From positions 18,956,501-19,020,500 of the forward strand of contig NC_084895.1 of NCBI RefSeq assembly GCF_958979055.1: a stretch of 64,000 nt of DNA, in the 5' to 3' direction. Positions 10,518 to 23,629 of the stretch are shown here, in pieces; the first letter of the stretch is position 1, and every line of letters starts with the position of its first letter. The notes under the pieces are model-generated. The model saw only the letters and a list, made by a program, of their open reading frames with translations, was not told the origin of the DNA and did no database searches. The DNA comes from Alnus glutinosa. Taxonomy: Eukaryota; Streptophyta; Magnoliopsida; Fagales; Betulaceae. Position numbers and translations under genes: made by a program.

Positions 10518-13500
10518 TGTGACGACCCGTTTTTTTTTTTAATTTTTTAATTTTTTTATTTTTTTTTATACAAACATAAAACGAGTCATCGCAGTGGCAC
10601 GACTACGTGTCGCTCAGCCAACATATGGCACATGCCCCATAACATGTACCTGATAATCAGAGTATAACATACATCTATCTATGCAGCGGAAAACATGAAT
10701 CTGAATAGCGGAAATTACAACTTATACATCTATCACAAATTAATTACAACAAAGAGCCATTTAACATCTATCTGTTTGAGTCTTATTAACACAATAACAA
10801 TAATGGCTTAACAAAGAATAAGTGACACAAACGTCACAAGCCATACCAAACCTATAAAATAGTGGACAACCCGTGGTCCGACAATTGCAACTGTCGCGGC
10901 GAGCTTCAGTCATAATATCCCAAGCACACTGTTACCGACCCATCGACTATACCGTAGTACCTGCAGCCAAAGAAACATCATCTACACGGTTGTGGTGGTA
11001 TCCACATCCGCATAGGTGAAATAGTGAGTTCACCGCCTTAGTATACCTCATACTAAGACTTCAGTGGTATAAGACTAACTGAGTTTTCACAAAGAACCAA
11101 CCTCTATTTATTTTTAGTCGTGCGAGCACTATATTAGCCACCATTTACCAACAGCTAATGCAGCAAACACCGACTATTTAGAAAACATTTAAAACATACT
11201 ATATAGCTGTGAACATATGTAGAAGTTCCAATCTACCGCTTGGAAGATTCTACATATAGACTCCTTTATAATAATACTTTTCACCGGTCGCTTGGACATA
11301 TGTGCACACGATCACTCCATCACAGATATCACGTATACACATAAGTCTTAAGCAAAGAACATGGCATCTTACTCTTCCATACTAGGACAACATCCGTCAA
11401 CGGTACACTCGCAACACCATCCCTAATCGTATTTCAGCTTCATGCCTTGAACGTCAGTAGATCATGAGAGCACTAGAGTTAAACTCAATCATGCTAACAC
11501 GTCTTTCCTGAAGAACAAGAACAGTCAACCTTCTTACTCATAGACATGCCATTACTCGCGCCTGGGCAATCATGTATCCATGTACTTTCAAGTTCAATGT
11601 ATGCTATTAACACATGACTATCCGATAGAAATATACATAAGCGCTTTTCATTTAAGACACTTATGCATACCAACACGTCTAGTAAAATCTACTCATAACA
11701 TAAAAACATCACTCATTAAACAATGCTATACATGATATGCATGACTGGGTCTACTGGGGTTTCGGTCCCCCACGATGCTGATAACTGCTGTTTTACTGTA
11801 TCCTGTTCCTTTACTGCTGTACTACTGTTGATGTATGCTCTATACTACATGCTCAATGTTCCGTGCTTGACCAGTATATATTTCACTACTGTATCATGCT
11901 CAAATCATGCAGTTGTTAAATCACGTCCTCTCAAAACAAAACAAATCCAGCATTTAATCCAACACTTTGAAATCATTCAAAACTTAGTTTCTTTATCAAA
12001 TCTACGCAGTTTCAACATGACATGTTCTCAAACAATTTGCATAATTTAAATCTCAACCGCAGAACTTAACACTTTAAATTTAGTCAATACTTTTCACTCT
12101 TGCACTATCTCTTAAACATCATTGATATAGTTTAAACATAATCGAAACTAATAAATCATCTCAAAGCATATACATTTCATCATATGGTTGGCTCAGTTTC
12201 ATAAACAATATATATATTTTTATCAATCCAATACTTATAAAAATATATATTTTCTCAGTGAGTGGAATACCCACCTTGGCTGCATTGGACTCCAACTCGA
12301 ACACTCTTTGGACTCTAGTCACTTGGACTCTACATTGGAGAACCAATTAAAGTCTCCAATCCGAACATGATCCTGCAAACATTGGTAGCATTAGACTATG
12401 CTATTGAACCCAAACTCTATGACACAAAAGCTACCCGCATGCTCACACGTCACGTCACTCGCTTCTAAAGCTAGCTAAACACCTTAAGCTATTATTAGAT
12501 TAGTCGTTCGTTACAGGTTTGTGTCTTATCTTATTTATTAACTAAAAGACACATCTATTATTCCATTAGCTTATCTGTTTTTGTTGTGTCACATTATTAC
12601 TCCTAATCCTTTTTATAACTTGTCATTTATTATTAGGTTAACATTGATTATAGGTTTGTATCATATTCCACTTATTATCTTTAAGACACGCTTATTATTT
12701 TATTCGCCTACCATTATTATTAAATCCAATTATTATTCTTAATCTATTATTGGCTTGTTATTTATTTACTAAATTAAACATTGTATATTGAACCCATGTA
12801 CATGTTTATGTATGTATATAAATATATACATACCATACTTAATAGGCTTAAACCTAATCCGATTACACTAGAATACTCGGTGTCCATGGATGGGTGAATT
12901 AGGTACTAAGTTGTCTTATTATCATTATTAACTATAAGTTTTATAGTTGTTTATCCATTTAAACTAAGTGTATTCGGCCCACATACATATATATATGTAC
13001 ATATATGTATAGAATGCTTATTAAGCTACGCATAATATCATAACACACTTAGGTGCTTATAATACATAGATAAGCACATTAATTATTTAATTACATTACT
13101 GAATAGATTCGAAGCCTATTTATGTATTTCCATAATATTACTAATTTACATTTGATGTCTTAAAGTTATTTGGATAATTTACAACTCTTTCTTCTTTTTC
13201 TTGTCTTAACCACTATACTTAACAATTACTAACCACCTACGTAATCTAGGTTATAGGAGTTAAACGGTTTAATGGGTTATTGACCTAATTAGATTGAACT
13301 ATAAATCCCACATTTTGTTTTGCTTTCTACCTTAACATTGGTACATTTATCCATTAACTCATTCCAGCCTAGAAGCTTAGCGATTTATATCTTAAAGGCT
13401 ATCTTAGTATCTTTAATTATGTTAGACTAAAGTCCTACGGTCCATTTATTTAACCATTTTACCAATTCATTGATTTATTCATTCTTTATATACACTAATG

Positions 13501-14707
13501 TACTTTATTTACTTATTTGTAACTTCTATCCCTTTACAATTGTTTGCTTTTATGCGTTACTCCCTCCAATTTCCATTAATATAATTTCCCTAAACAACAC
13601 ACTTGGAAAAACCATTCCACCATTAATAGTCCTTATTCATAGGATCTATTAACACAACTTATTCACTTAGTCTTAAATCCCCCAAATCAGCCCTAATATA
13701 AAACACCACTAAAATGCACATCTTCCCTTAATCGATAAACATCAAAACAAAGAAACTAAACCAAGCTTCACAACCTACAAAATCTATACCTATTTTGGCT
13801 ATCTCCAAAACATTTCACACCTTAGCACTTCTATCGACTAGCCACCATAACATAAACACTGCAAAATCCCCAAAACCAAAGCATCCAGAAATCACCACAT
13901 CATAGTCTTCCAAATCAAAACAGCAATTATCATTAATACTAACCAAAACTCAAATCCACAACACTCAATTCAATACCCATAGCCACTGCCGACACAATCA
14001 TAGAAAACCCCAAATAATTTCAAACCCTAATTCAACAATCCACAAATTGATCCACAAAATTATAGGATTTACACCTTGGGGATTTTCCTCAACAAATCCG
14101 CCGGAGAACGCCACTGGCAGTCGCTGGAAAATCGCTCCTGGAGGACCGGGTCTTCCTCACGGGTTCAACGGGTCATGGGTCGCGGGTTTGAGGGATTTTG
14201 GACTACGGGCCTTCGTGGGTCAACGGGTCTTCGCCGGAAATCCACTGGAACCGCCGCCGTCGACCCACTGGTCGGGTCCTCCACGATCGGGTCTCCCTTT
14301 GTTCGATCTGGGTCACGGGTCGCATGGGTTACGGGTCTTCTCTCTCAGGTTTGTGGTTGCTCGGGTCATCGGAAATCCTTGGCTTTGGCTTCGTCGACGA
14401 CGACCCATGGAGGATCGGCCTCCCCTGGTTCACGGGCCCGCCGGTTCTTTCCCTCTCCGAGTCTAGCTCTCTCTCGATCTCTCAGTCTCTCTTTCTCTCG
14501 ATCTCACTCTCTGCTCTCAACCCCCCTCTCTGATCTCCCTCTTACTCGGTCTCTCTCAGTGTGTTCGGGTAGAACAGAGAAGAAGGAAGAATAGAAGGAA
14601 AATACAAATTAATTAATTATTATTTCCCGAATACTTATTAGTCTCACTATTTAATAAATACAATTTATAAAACACTAAATTCCTATTAATTTTTCTTGGT
14701 CTTCACA
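10518..14707. mobile_element. Large LTR-like insertion in the FAR1 domain
   Basis: The element is 4,190 bp, begins TGTGACGACCCG and ends GGTCTTCACA. It is bounded by a 5 bp duplication ATAGG (10513-10517 and 14708-14712). TG/CA ends and a 5 bp duplication are LTR-retroelement features. No gag or pol domain and no pair of direct terminal repeats are visible, so a solo long LTR or a non-coding large LTR derivative fits best. The right third (14090-14580) is GC-rich and CTCT-rich, like a promoter or leader on the minus strand. Family not determined. Confidence 0.75.
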
Positions 14708-17315
14708 ATAGGAGTTATGCAAAGCAAGAGGGTTTTGGTGTGGTACAGAAGAAGAAGAAAAAGAATAAAGATAAAAATGTACATTACATAAGTCTAGGAT
14801 GTGCTCGTCAAGGCAAAAGACAATCCAGCTCAAGTAATAGCTTTTGCAAGCCTTCTCAAACAATTAGAACAGGGTGTAAGGCTACTTTGAATGCAAAGTT
14901 AGTTGACACAAAGTGGTATGTGACTTGTGTAACTATTGCCCATAAGTAAGATATTTTAGAAGCCACAAGATTTTGGATCCTTGTACGAAGCGAAAGCTTG
15001 AGATTAATGATAAAGCTGGGATACGCATGAACAAGATCTATAACTCGCTAGCCGTTGAAGCGGGGGGGGGGGGGGGGGGGTATGAGAATCTTACTTTTGG
15101 AGAGAAAGATTGTCGCAATTATATTGCAAAGGCAAGACATCTACGCCTTGGCACAGGGGGTGCTGTAGCATTGTATGACTACTTTTGTAGAATGCGGAAA
15201 GCTAATGATGATTTCTACTTTGATATTGACATGGATGATGAATGTAGGATGAAAAATGTGTTTTGGGCTGATGCATGAAGTAGGGCATCGTATGAAGTTT
15301 TCGGGGATGTGGTTACATTTGATACAACATACTTGATGAATAAGTACGAAATGCCATTTGCTCCTTTTGTTGGAGTAAATCATCATGGTCAATCAATACT
15401 TTTTGGGGCGGCATTAATCTCAAGTGAGGACACAACGACATTTGTATGGTTGTTTGAGGCATGGTTGAAATGCATGAAGGGCCGAGCACCAATGGCAATT
15501 ATTACAGATCAAGATAGGGCTATGAAAAATGCAATTAATAAGGTCTTCCCGAATGCCCGACATAGATTTTGTTTATGGCACATATTGAAAAAACTTCCAG
15601 AGAAATTTGGATCACATTCACAGTACAATGCCATTAAGAGTGCCATACGAAGTTATGTGTATGATTCTCAGACATGTGATGAGTTTGATGCAAGCTGACA
15701 GAATTTACTTAAGAGTTATAATTTGGAGGATAATGCATGGCTGCTTGATTTATACAAGGAACGAACTTTCTGGGTACCGGCATATTTGAAAAGTGTATTT
15801 TGGGCCGGCATGACTACCACAAAAAGGAGTGAAAGTATAAATTCATTTTTTGATGGTTATGTGCACTCGTCAACCTCTTTGAAGGAATTTACAGATCAAT
15901 ACGATAACGCTTTGCGAAAGAGGGTTGAGAGTGAGAATGTTGTTGATTTCAATTATTTTAATTCCACGATTCAGTGTGTGAGCAGATTTTCCTTTGAGAA
16001 GCAATTTCAAGAACTTTACACGCATAACAAGTTTAAAGAAGTTCAGGAAGAGATAAGGGAGTTGATGTATTGTGATTGCTCTCTTCTAAAAAGTGAATGT
16101 GGAATTTGTGCATATAAAGTGATTGAACGGGTACAAATTAATAGCTCCTACATGAAGAAATTATGCTTTACCGTTTACTATAGTGAACCTTCATGTGAAG
16201 TGAATTGCAGTTGTTGTTTGTTTGAATCAAGAGGAATTTTGTGCAGGCATGTCATATCTGTACTTAGCAAACTTGATGATGTTTTGTTGTTGCCAGAAAA
16301 ATATTTTTTAAAACGATGGAGGAAGGATTTGAAGCAGCCATATAAGTTAATCAAAAGTAGTTATGATCCTTTGAGTGGCAACCCTAGTGCATATCAATAT
16401 GCTGAATTGTGCAAATATATGTGTGCGTTAGCTGCAATCGCAGCACCAAACGTGGACCATTACACGGAATTGAAGAATGATATTGATGTGCTAACTAAGA
16501 AATTTAGTGATCTAAGTTGTGTACCAAGTCCACCTTTCCAATTACTCCCAAGTGCATCTACAACCGGTAGTTTGGCCATTGATTGTACGGCGGTGGAGAT
16601 TCGTAGTCCTCACGTGGCTCGAACTAAAGGGAAGCGAGTATCAAATAGGACGATGTCTGCAGTTGAAAAAGCGGTTGTCAAAAAGGCAGGAGGAAACAAG
16701 AAGAAACAGAGTGACACAAATCCCAATCAACAGGTGAAAAAAAGAAAGAGGTATTCATTGTACTTGAGCTATTTTTGGTTTTATGTCTATGCATAGTATC
16801 CATTATTTGCACATATTTGAGTAGTATTTAATATTTTATCTAACATGTTTGAATATTTTATGAGTTGAAGATATGTCGAAGATCGTTAGTAGATGAACTG
16901 GACACATTTGAAGATCTGTTAGCTTGTGTAACTGATGTACAACAAGACCAAGTAATTGGAACTCAAAATAGTATAGTTACACAGGTATTGATGGAACTCA
17001 ATCTAAGTAATATTTAATATTACCTTTTAAATGACATTTCCTTTAAAAGTATTTAATATTGAGTAATATTTGTTTCAGAGCTTCATGAATTCACAGTCAA
17101 TATGTTCAATTGAAAGAGAGGTAGATGCAAAAAAAGAGGAACAACAGGAAAATGTAAAATTTTAACTGACTTGAGTAGTATTTTTTGTGTAATTAACTTA
17201 GTTTCTAAGTCGTGTTGGTCTATGTTTGTACCAGGAAAAATAATCCAGCCGAGGGTCTTAATCTTTTGGTGGAAGCAATGGAGCAAGCGGTAAATGAAGA
17301 AGCTATTGGATATTA

Positions 17316-17523
17316 GATTGTAAAGTTGAGGAGTTAGGATCTAGAAGAATATTATATGCTTGTACTTTCAAAACTTTTATGCATTTATTTTCTAATCCAT
17401 AACAAGAATATTATTATTATTGATATTCTCTATTGTCATATTGATATTTTGTATGGGGAGCATATATATAGAACACTTATTTAATTGTAAGTGATGAGGA
17501 AAAGCTTGTTGTCTATTTTAATG

Positions 17524-17589
<66 letters not shown>

Positions 17590-18768
17590 AGTTATGGAAT
17601 GGCTAGGGATGAAGGAATTTGTGGACATAACCTAGTGTTGTTTGTAATATGTAATTTAGTGACAAGTGTTGTGAATAGTTTTAGACTTTTTCACAACAGT
17701 TTTGAACATTGAGAATTTTATTTGATGGGAAATGAGGTGCAGATGGCCTTTGATTGTTATATGCATATATATGGTTCTTTGATGGGAAATGAGGTGAAAA
17801 ATTATGTTGATGGAGGGTTCTTAATTGGAATTGGCCTCTTCATATGAAACTAGATAGTTGCTTTTAAAGTATATTGTCATTTTCTATGTGAGATTTTTGT
17901 TTTAGAGCAAGATTGAGATGATACATCCATGTTCAGATGGAGTGAGTGCTCATTGTTTTTGGGTCTCAATATTCTTACATATTGATATTTGTAGGTGAAT
18001 TACCAATCATCTGGTTGGCTTCAATGGCTTGTGTCTTTCCAACTTGGTTAGGATCGACCATTTTTCTTTTTTCTTTTGAATGTGGAAGAACAGGATGATG
18101 TGAAGAAGATGGAATTGTACTTCATTGGAATCAGTCTATGGAATTTTAGATGAATAAAGGCTTTCCTGCTAGCTGCTATATTGATATGTCTGGTCCCATT
18201 TTTTGAAAATTGCAAACATCAAGATAATTTATTTTTAAAAATTATTGTTTGTTGAGAGGTGATTCCCGTACATCACATGTACAACAAGGGTACAACACCC
18301 CTCTCACATGGGGTGGGTCCCACAGTGTGTAGGGCCCACCCCATGTGAGAGGGGTATTGTACTCTTGTTGTACATGTGATGTACATTTATCATTTTCCTT
18401 GTTTGTTTGGTGTATGATGCTTTCTGCAACTTGTGGCACTCAAGTTGTTTTAAACTTAAGTGCTTTGTAGACCTTTGTAGAAAGCTTATTTTTCTAGCTC
18501 ATAATAAAATTTGGTTTGTTGCTTTGAATGCATTTTGGGAAGAAACTGTTGGTTTTTAATGCTTCCAATACCATTTTGGTTTGCTTCCAATACCAGTTTA
18601 TCTTAGCCCAACATTCTAAGGAACGCATTTAAGAAATCTTACAGCTGCTCCAAAAAGAAGAAATAAAATAAAATAACCAGTAATCTTACAACTAAGGGGA
18701 AAATGTTGGCTACCAAAATAAACCGAATTCCAGTATTCTCCTTCTTTCTCTCTCTTCTTCTTCTTCTT

Positions 18769-18806
<38 letters not shown>

Positions 18807-18892
18807 TACAATACTATTGCAAGTACAGGGGATGTCTAGTTTTTGGGAGGCAGCAGAAGCTGTAATATGAAGTTACATGGCTCATTGCATCT
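17316..18892. other. MULE internal non-coding sequence after the transposase
   Basis: AT-rich sequence with two T runs (17530-17587 and 18772-18805) and a strong palindrome at 18268-18384. No convincing coding segment was seen. Part is probably the 3' untranslated region of the transposase. Confidence 0.5.
18268..18384. repeat. Near-perfect 117 bp palindrome (fold-back)
   Basis: GTACATCACATGTACAACAA at left pairs with TTGTTGTACATGTGATGTAC at right, and CCTCTCACATGGGGTGGG with CCCACCCCATGTGAGAGG. That gives arms of about 52 bp around a short CCACAGTGTGTAGG centre. It could be a fold-back MITE or a hairpin transcript. No clear target duplication was found. Confidence 0.85.
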
Positions 18893-18897
18893 CTAAT

Positions 18898-21800
18898 TGT
18901 CACGCCCCCGTTTTGGGATGTAAGGGGATACGTGAACTTGAGAAAAATAAAATCATCCACAAATATAAATCTTTTTATATTAAAAGAGGATAATACAATA
19001 AACACAAAATGTAGATTAATACCCATAATTTCACATATGTTATAAGTCTTAGTAATATTTCAGCTAATACAAACAGCCAGGGATCACAAAATAAAACACT
19101 GATCATATACAAAAAAAATAATCCGGTCTTCGAACTACTTCTTGGAGGAAACTTCTACTATCTCCAAACTGGTCCGGACTAGCAGTGTCATTACTATACA
19201 TAAACAAAAAAAATAAATCCCTGACTAAACGTTATGATCACGGGCTATCAAAACAAACATAAACCCACTGATCGGCATCAATGGGCCAGAACTGTGAATC
19301 ATCATAGGTAGCGACCCCTATGGGTACGCCCGCTATGAGGATGATGATATGAAGCGCCATCTGAAAAGAATTGTAAGGGTAAGGGGGTGAGTTCAACAAC
19401 TCAGTAAGTAACACAACAAAGCATAAGATATAATATAAAATTAATTTACACATTTAAAAATTTTCACATAAATAAATAAAAAAAATAAATAATAAGAAAT
19501 GTGCATTCATAGTAATCATTCATAATGTGTAAGTTTTGTCTACCACTGGTCCACTTCCGCATTTTTACCATGAGCGGTGCACGTTGGGCTCGTCCATAGG
19601 ACCGATCCCGAAGGACCCATAGGCTCATCCTGTCATCACAGGGGAGAGCTGCCGGGTTAGGAAGCTTCCTAGGTGAGAACCCCCCGGCCGATAGCCCCAC
19701 ACTTTTGGTGTGGTTGCCCCGCTACCCAGCATTGTAATTATTATAAGATCCGGATCACAGCATTATGGTACCGTGTGACAAAACTTTGTGTGGTGTACAT
19801 AAAACAAGTATTCAATCATAATTTCATCATCATGTTCATATTGTGCGCATGTAGCACATATATCATCATCTTCATTCTCATGATGCACATCTAGCACATA
19901 ATTACCGTCTTCATTCATTCATGTGATTACAAATAACATATTCATTATTTTCATACCTGAGATAATAGAACAATTAATGTTAAAGTGAAAGTCTTTCGAA
20001 AATTCCCGACATTTTTCTTTGGAAAGGATTTTATTTAAAAATTTGCCGGGGTTTTTAGGGTTGTGTTTCCTTACCTGGATTTTCTGAGTGTAACTAGTTC
20101 CTCCTTCCTAGATTGGATCACAAGAATATATTTTTAGAAGATAAAATAATCAAATTTGGTGCATAATATATTGAATTAGATTAGCTAAAAGACTACTGTA
20201 TTTTACAGCAAGCATCAAATCAATATTCTCCACATGTTTATTGACAAATTTGAAAGATACAAGTAAGGCTAAAGAACCTTAAAGTCCATATAGACTATGA
20301 CAAATCACTTATAGTACAATATTGGCTAATGGTTCAATGATGACTAGTCTGAATGCATGTGCACCATGTAATAGTCATATAGTCTATAGAAGTTGGACTA
20401 AATACCATGTCAAATAATTAAAGCAATTGTCACTGTTTGGGCTTTTTTTTTTTTTTTTTTTTTTTCAAATCATATTACGTTGTTCTCTGTTCTGATGTGG
20501 ATTCATTCTAAGTTTTCCAAGTACATGACACTGTCAAATGAAATAGTTCTAATGGCAACAACTTAAGATGGCTTCTTTGATTTCTATCTCAACATCTAGA
20601 AACATTACTTAGCCAAACTATAAAATCGACATCCAGAACTGCAAAGCAACTCACACATAATTTCAATACTCATATAATTGATCACAAATATAAAGCTTTT
20701 TACAAAATATAATCACTGAATGAAGAAGCAGCTTCTCTACAACCCACAGAAGATTAAACAAGCATTCTGTACAGCATTCAGCACATGTCCATCATCTATC
20801 TTATTTATTGATGCAAAAACCCATATATAACCAAGATAAAACACCAACAATTTCATCTACAAACCAGCCTAGATTTTATTTTTTATTTTTTTCTCCATTA
20901 CCCGAAACCCATTTGCTCTAAGAACCAAGAAAATTTCTCCATAAACAATATGGAAATCTGAACATTTGAAAGAATCCAACCAAAAAAAATTCATCTGAAA
21001 ACCCAAAATCAACTCCCCGTGGTCTTGCCGTCGCCAAGCCGTGGCCTACCGGCCCGACTTCCTGCCCGCCCCAACCGGTGGTTCACCCACTGGTTCTCTC
21101 TTCCTTCTCCCTCTTTCGATCTCTCCCTCATCTCTTCCTCTCAGTTGGGCTCAACAGGAAAAGAAATCAGGGAACCCAAAAAGAAACAAGATCAAAAATC
21201 AAAAATTTCTCAAGATCTATTCAACCCATATTCTGAAAATCAAAGAAAAACCCAGAAATTTCACTCACAGGGAGCCAGAGATCGCCGGAAAAGCGCCCTC
21301 CGATGGCGTCGCCGGCGCGGGGCCGCGATCGGCCGGCCCTGCGGTACCGTCCGCCCAGTCCGGTGGCTAGCCCACCGGCTGGGTCTTCTCCCCCTCCCCA
21401 CACCCCCCTCTTCGGCCGGTCTCCCCCCCCCCCTTACTCTGTTCCTCAAATCCTCCCCTCACCCCATCTCTCTCTCAGAACAAGAAAAGAAAAAGAAGAG
21501 AGAAGAAAGAAGCAGGGGAAGGGAAAAATAATTACTAAGGGGGGGGCGTCCAACTAAAGAAAAGAAAGGAAGAAAAAAAAGTAAATCATAGTGTTCAGGA
21601 GCCAAAAAAAAAATCGCAACCCATTAACAGAAATCAAAGCTTCAACTCAACACAGTTTAGGCCAGAGGTTCTTCTCGGAATTACAGTACTCCAAACTACC
21701 ATAAATAAATCATAAAAGCTTTACAAAAGTACCAAAGAAAAAGCATACCTGCTGCGTTAAGTTCTGAGAATAGCTAAAGCCTGAACTACTGCCAATGCCT

Positions 21801-22247
21801 TGAGGCATGGCGAGGGGAGTGCTTAAATAGAAGAAGGATGGGCAATCGTGGCTTAAAGAGGCATTGCATGGGCTCAACGTGTATTTTATTGAACTGAAAG
21901 GTGGCGAGAGGGTCAGATTGCATTAGTAAGGTGTCACTGGTTTCGGCTTTAAAGATGAGAAAGGTGGCAAGACTCTCTTGCCACGTGGAAGTGGTCTGCG
22001 AGAGGGAGCTATGGGTTTTTTTTTTTTTGCCTTAACCAAATTGGGTTTAAAAAAATTAATAATAATTAATAAATAAAGACCATTATAAATTATGGCTACA
22101 CTAATAAGAGTAAAAGAGAACCCATAGAATGCTTTTGTATAACAAATTGAAAGAGACAAAATTTCCTTCTTCTTTTCATGAATATATATATATATATATA
22201 GGTCCAAAAATATTATATATAAAAAAAAAAAATTTTGGGGCGTTATA
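18898..22247. mobile_element. Second large LTR-like insertion in the MULE
   Basis: The element is 3,350 bp, begins TGTCACGCCCCCG and ends GGGGCGTTATA, with a 5 bp duplication CTAAT (18893-18897 and 22248-22252). Its ends resemble those of the 10518 element, and it too has an AT-rich left part and a GC/CT-rich right part (21010-21500). No gag or pol domain is visible. A solo LTR or a non-coding LTR derivative is the best reading. The apparent open frames at 21019-21557 lie in the GC-rich stretch and match nothing I know. Confidence 0.7.
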
Positions 22248-22252
22248 CTAAT

Positions 22253-22870
22253 GATTGTATAGCGAGCTTGGCTGCAACCATGGAAATGTTCTCCTTAACT
22301 ATTTCCAGGGAATGTTCAAGCCCTTGAAGCGTGTCTTTAAGAACCATGGCCCTTAGCTTCTGTCGTTGCAACTTCAGCAGTTCTGATTGAGTAGATCCTG
22401 TCAAAGTAGCAAATGCAGCTCATTTCAGATAGAAGGCTTCCTAAGATTCCAGCATATTAACATGAGTAATTAGTTTACTAAGTGCTTTGGCTTTCTAACA
22501 GCCCTAAAGAGTATAATATTCTAGTTTCTAGTGTCCTTATAGTATGTAGATGATCAAGACTAAAACTCAAATTTAAGCAAGCAACTCAACAGGATTAAGC
22601 CTTAATTGAAATCAAATTCAGGTCTTCTCTATGGATCCTCATAAACTGACTGGCATTGGCCATGACCATGACCATTTCTCTTGTGAAATGCTAAAAAGCA
22701 AAGAAAAATAGAGTGAAAGAAATTTTGCCTGTAATAGGTTGGAGCGCTGCAAAGGATACACACTCAGCTGCGGATGGAATGAAAGCTTTATCACACTCAA
22801 ATGATGGTTCCCTTTCAGCCCACAACAAAGAGTTTGTAATATGAGTCTGCAACAATGCTTCATTGGGAGC
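22253..22870 (-). pseudogene. Captured host-gene fragment of unknown function (2 exons)
   Basis: Two minus-strand segments look like spliced exons. 22870-22729 reads APNEALLQTHITNSLLWAER onward to LQPIT. 22397-22253 reads STQSELLKLQRQKLRAMVLK onward to MVAAKLAIQSL. They join in phase across an intron with an AG acceptor and a GC at the donor. The second exon has a helical, heptad-like pattern. I do not recognise the gene. The LTR-like element at 18898 lies immediately next to the fragment. It is probably sequence picked up by the MULE. Confidence 0.5.
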
Positions 22871-23078
22871 CTATTGACATGAAATAGAAAGCAGACAACT
22901 CCAACACATCACAAAAATGGTTACTCCATCTTAGAAATATTTTACTAGCAGAAGATTCACCTCTCAAAAGGTTTAACATGCAACAAGCTGACCATCTTTT
23001 CCCTAGACATCAAAGCATAGCAACACTATCTCTTTCTTACATTCCCTAGCAACATCAATACTACCTGTTTTTGCAAAC

Positions 23079-23268
23079 CCATATCTCGTATTTGCCCAAC
23101 CAACCGCATCTTGTTTTGGCATTTTATTAAACAAATGATAGGCATCTCAAGAGAAGTCTCTAGCAGGCATTCTCTCAAATAAATCCCATTCAACATTAAG
23201 CCCATCTTTGATTACTCACTCCCACTTTGGCATTCTATCAAACACTTGCCTAGTAAATTCAACAAACC
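23079..23268 (-). pseudogene. Captured PPR-repeat fragment
   Basis: The minus strand reads TRQVFDRMPKWE, then DLFERMPARDFS, then HLFNKMPKQDAVGWANTRYG, with two in-frame stops. The LFxxMPxxD pattern at about 35-residue spacing is the signature of plant pentatricopeptide repeat proteins, which bind organellar RNA. Only about two repeats remain. It sits in the right arm of the MULE, consistent with gene-fragment capture. Confidence 0.65.
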
Positions 23269-23629
23269 GACACCTCAAATACAAGCCAATCACAGAACAT
23301 TTGAAGTGAAAATTGCAGTCTTGAAATATACTCAGAAACTATATCAAAGTTTAGGTCCAAACATTTGCTAAATAAGCGGTCCAAACATTTGTTGTTACAT
23401 GAGAGGTCCAAACAAAAGCAACTGAGAAAAACCAAGAGTTGTACAAACCAAATGGGCAAAAAAAAAAAAAAAAAAGCACGAATTTTAGAGAAAAAGGGAT
23501 AAAAAAAAATTCAAACAAGAAAAAAGCCAAATCCCAACCATCAATAACCTTAAACAAACCCATTTCTTACCTACCCATACTGAAAAAAAAAAATCCATGA
23601 ATAAATCAGAGAGAAAGAGCTGGGAGACG

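Larger units (their letters stand above)
10067..17315 (+). pseudogene. FAR1-type MULE transposase, broken
   Basis: Order of domains: N-terminal leader from ATG 10067 (MDFEQSALKSQ); an exon from 10285 with an 81 bp tandem duplication; FAR1 DNA-binding domain (ELHEYYR at 10496-10517, then SYAKQEGFGVV from 14713 and GCARQGKRQ); MULE transposase core with first Asp in VTFDTTY (about 15315), second Asp in IITDQDRAM (about 15503), HRFCLWHI (about 15564), and Glu in KRSESINSFF (about 15829); then a SWIM zinc finger with CSCCLFESRG and CRHVISVL (about 16207-16260). Three small exons follow to about 17315. Damage: a 4.2 kb insertion splits the FAR1 domain; frame is lost near 14948, where the usual HNHEL motif is missing; TGA replaces Arg at 15276-15278 and Trp at 15697-15699. 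A G run at 15062-15080 adds Gly codons. The Jittery-like architecture and the surrounding TIRs favour a transposon over a domesticated FRS gene. Confidence 0.85.

Noticed and set aside
14047-14594. Overlapping long frames in the GC-rich end of the first LTR-like insertion
   Set aside because: Three frames are open at once, composition is Ser/Arg/Leu-rich and no domain is visible. This is typical of GC-rich non-coding sequence.
10067-17315. Domesticated FHY3/FAR1-type host transcription factor
   Set aside because: The domain order fits, but the gene lies between MULE TIRs with a 9 bp target duplication and is broken by stops, a frame loss and an insertion. A transposase relic is the better reading.
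21019-21557. 170-codon frame and its antisense in the second LTR-like insertion
   Set aside because: Low-complexity Pro/Arg/Ser sequence open on both strands, with no recognisable family.
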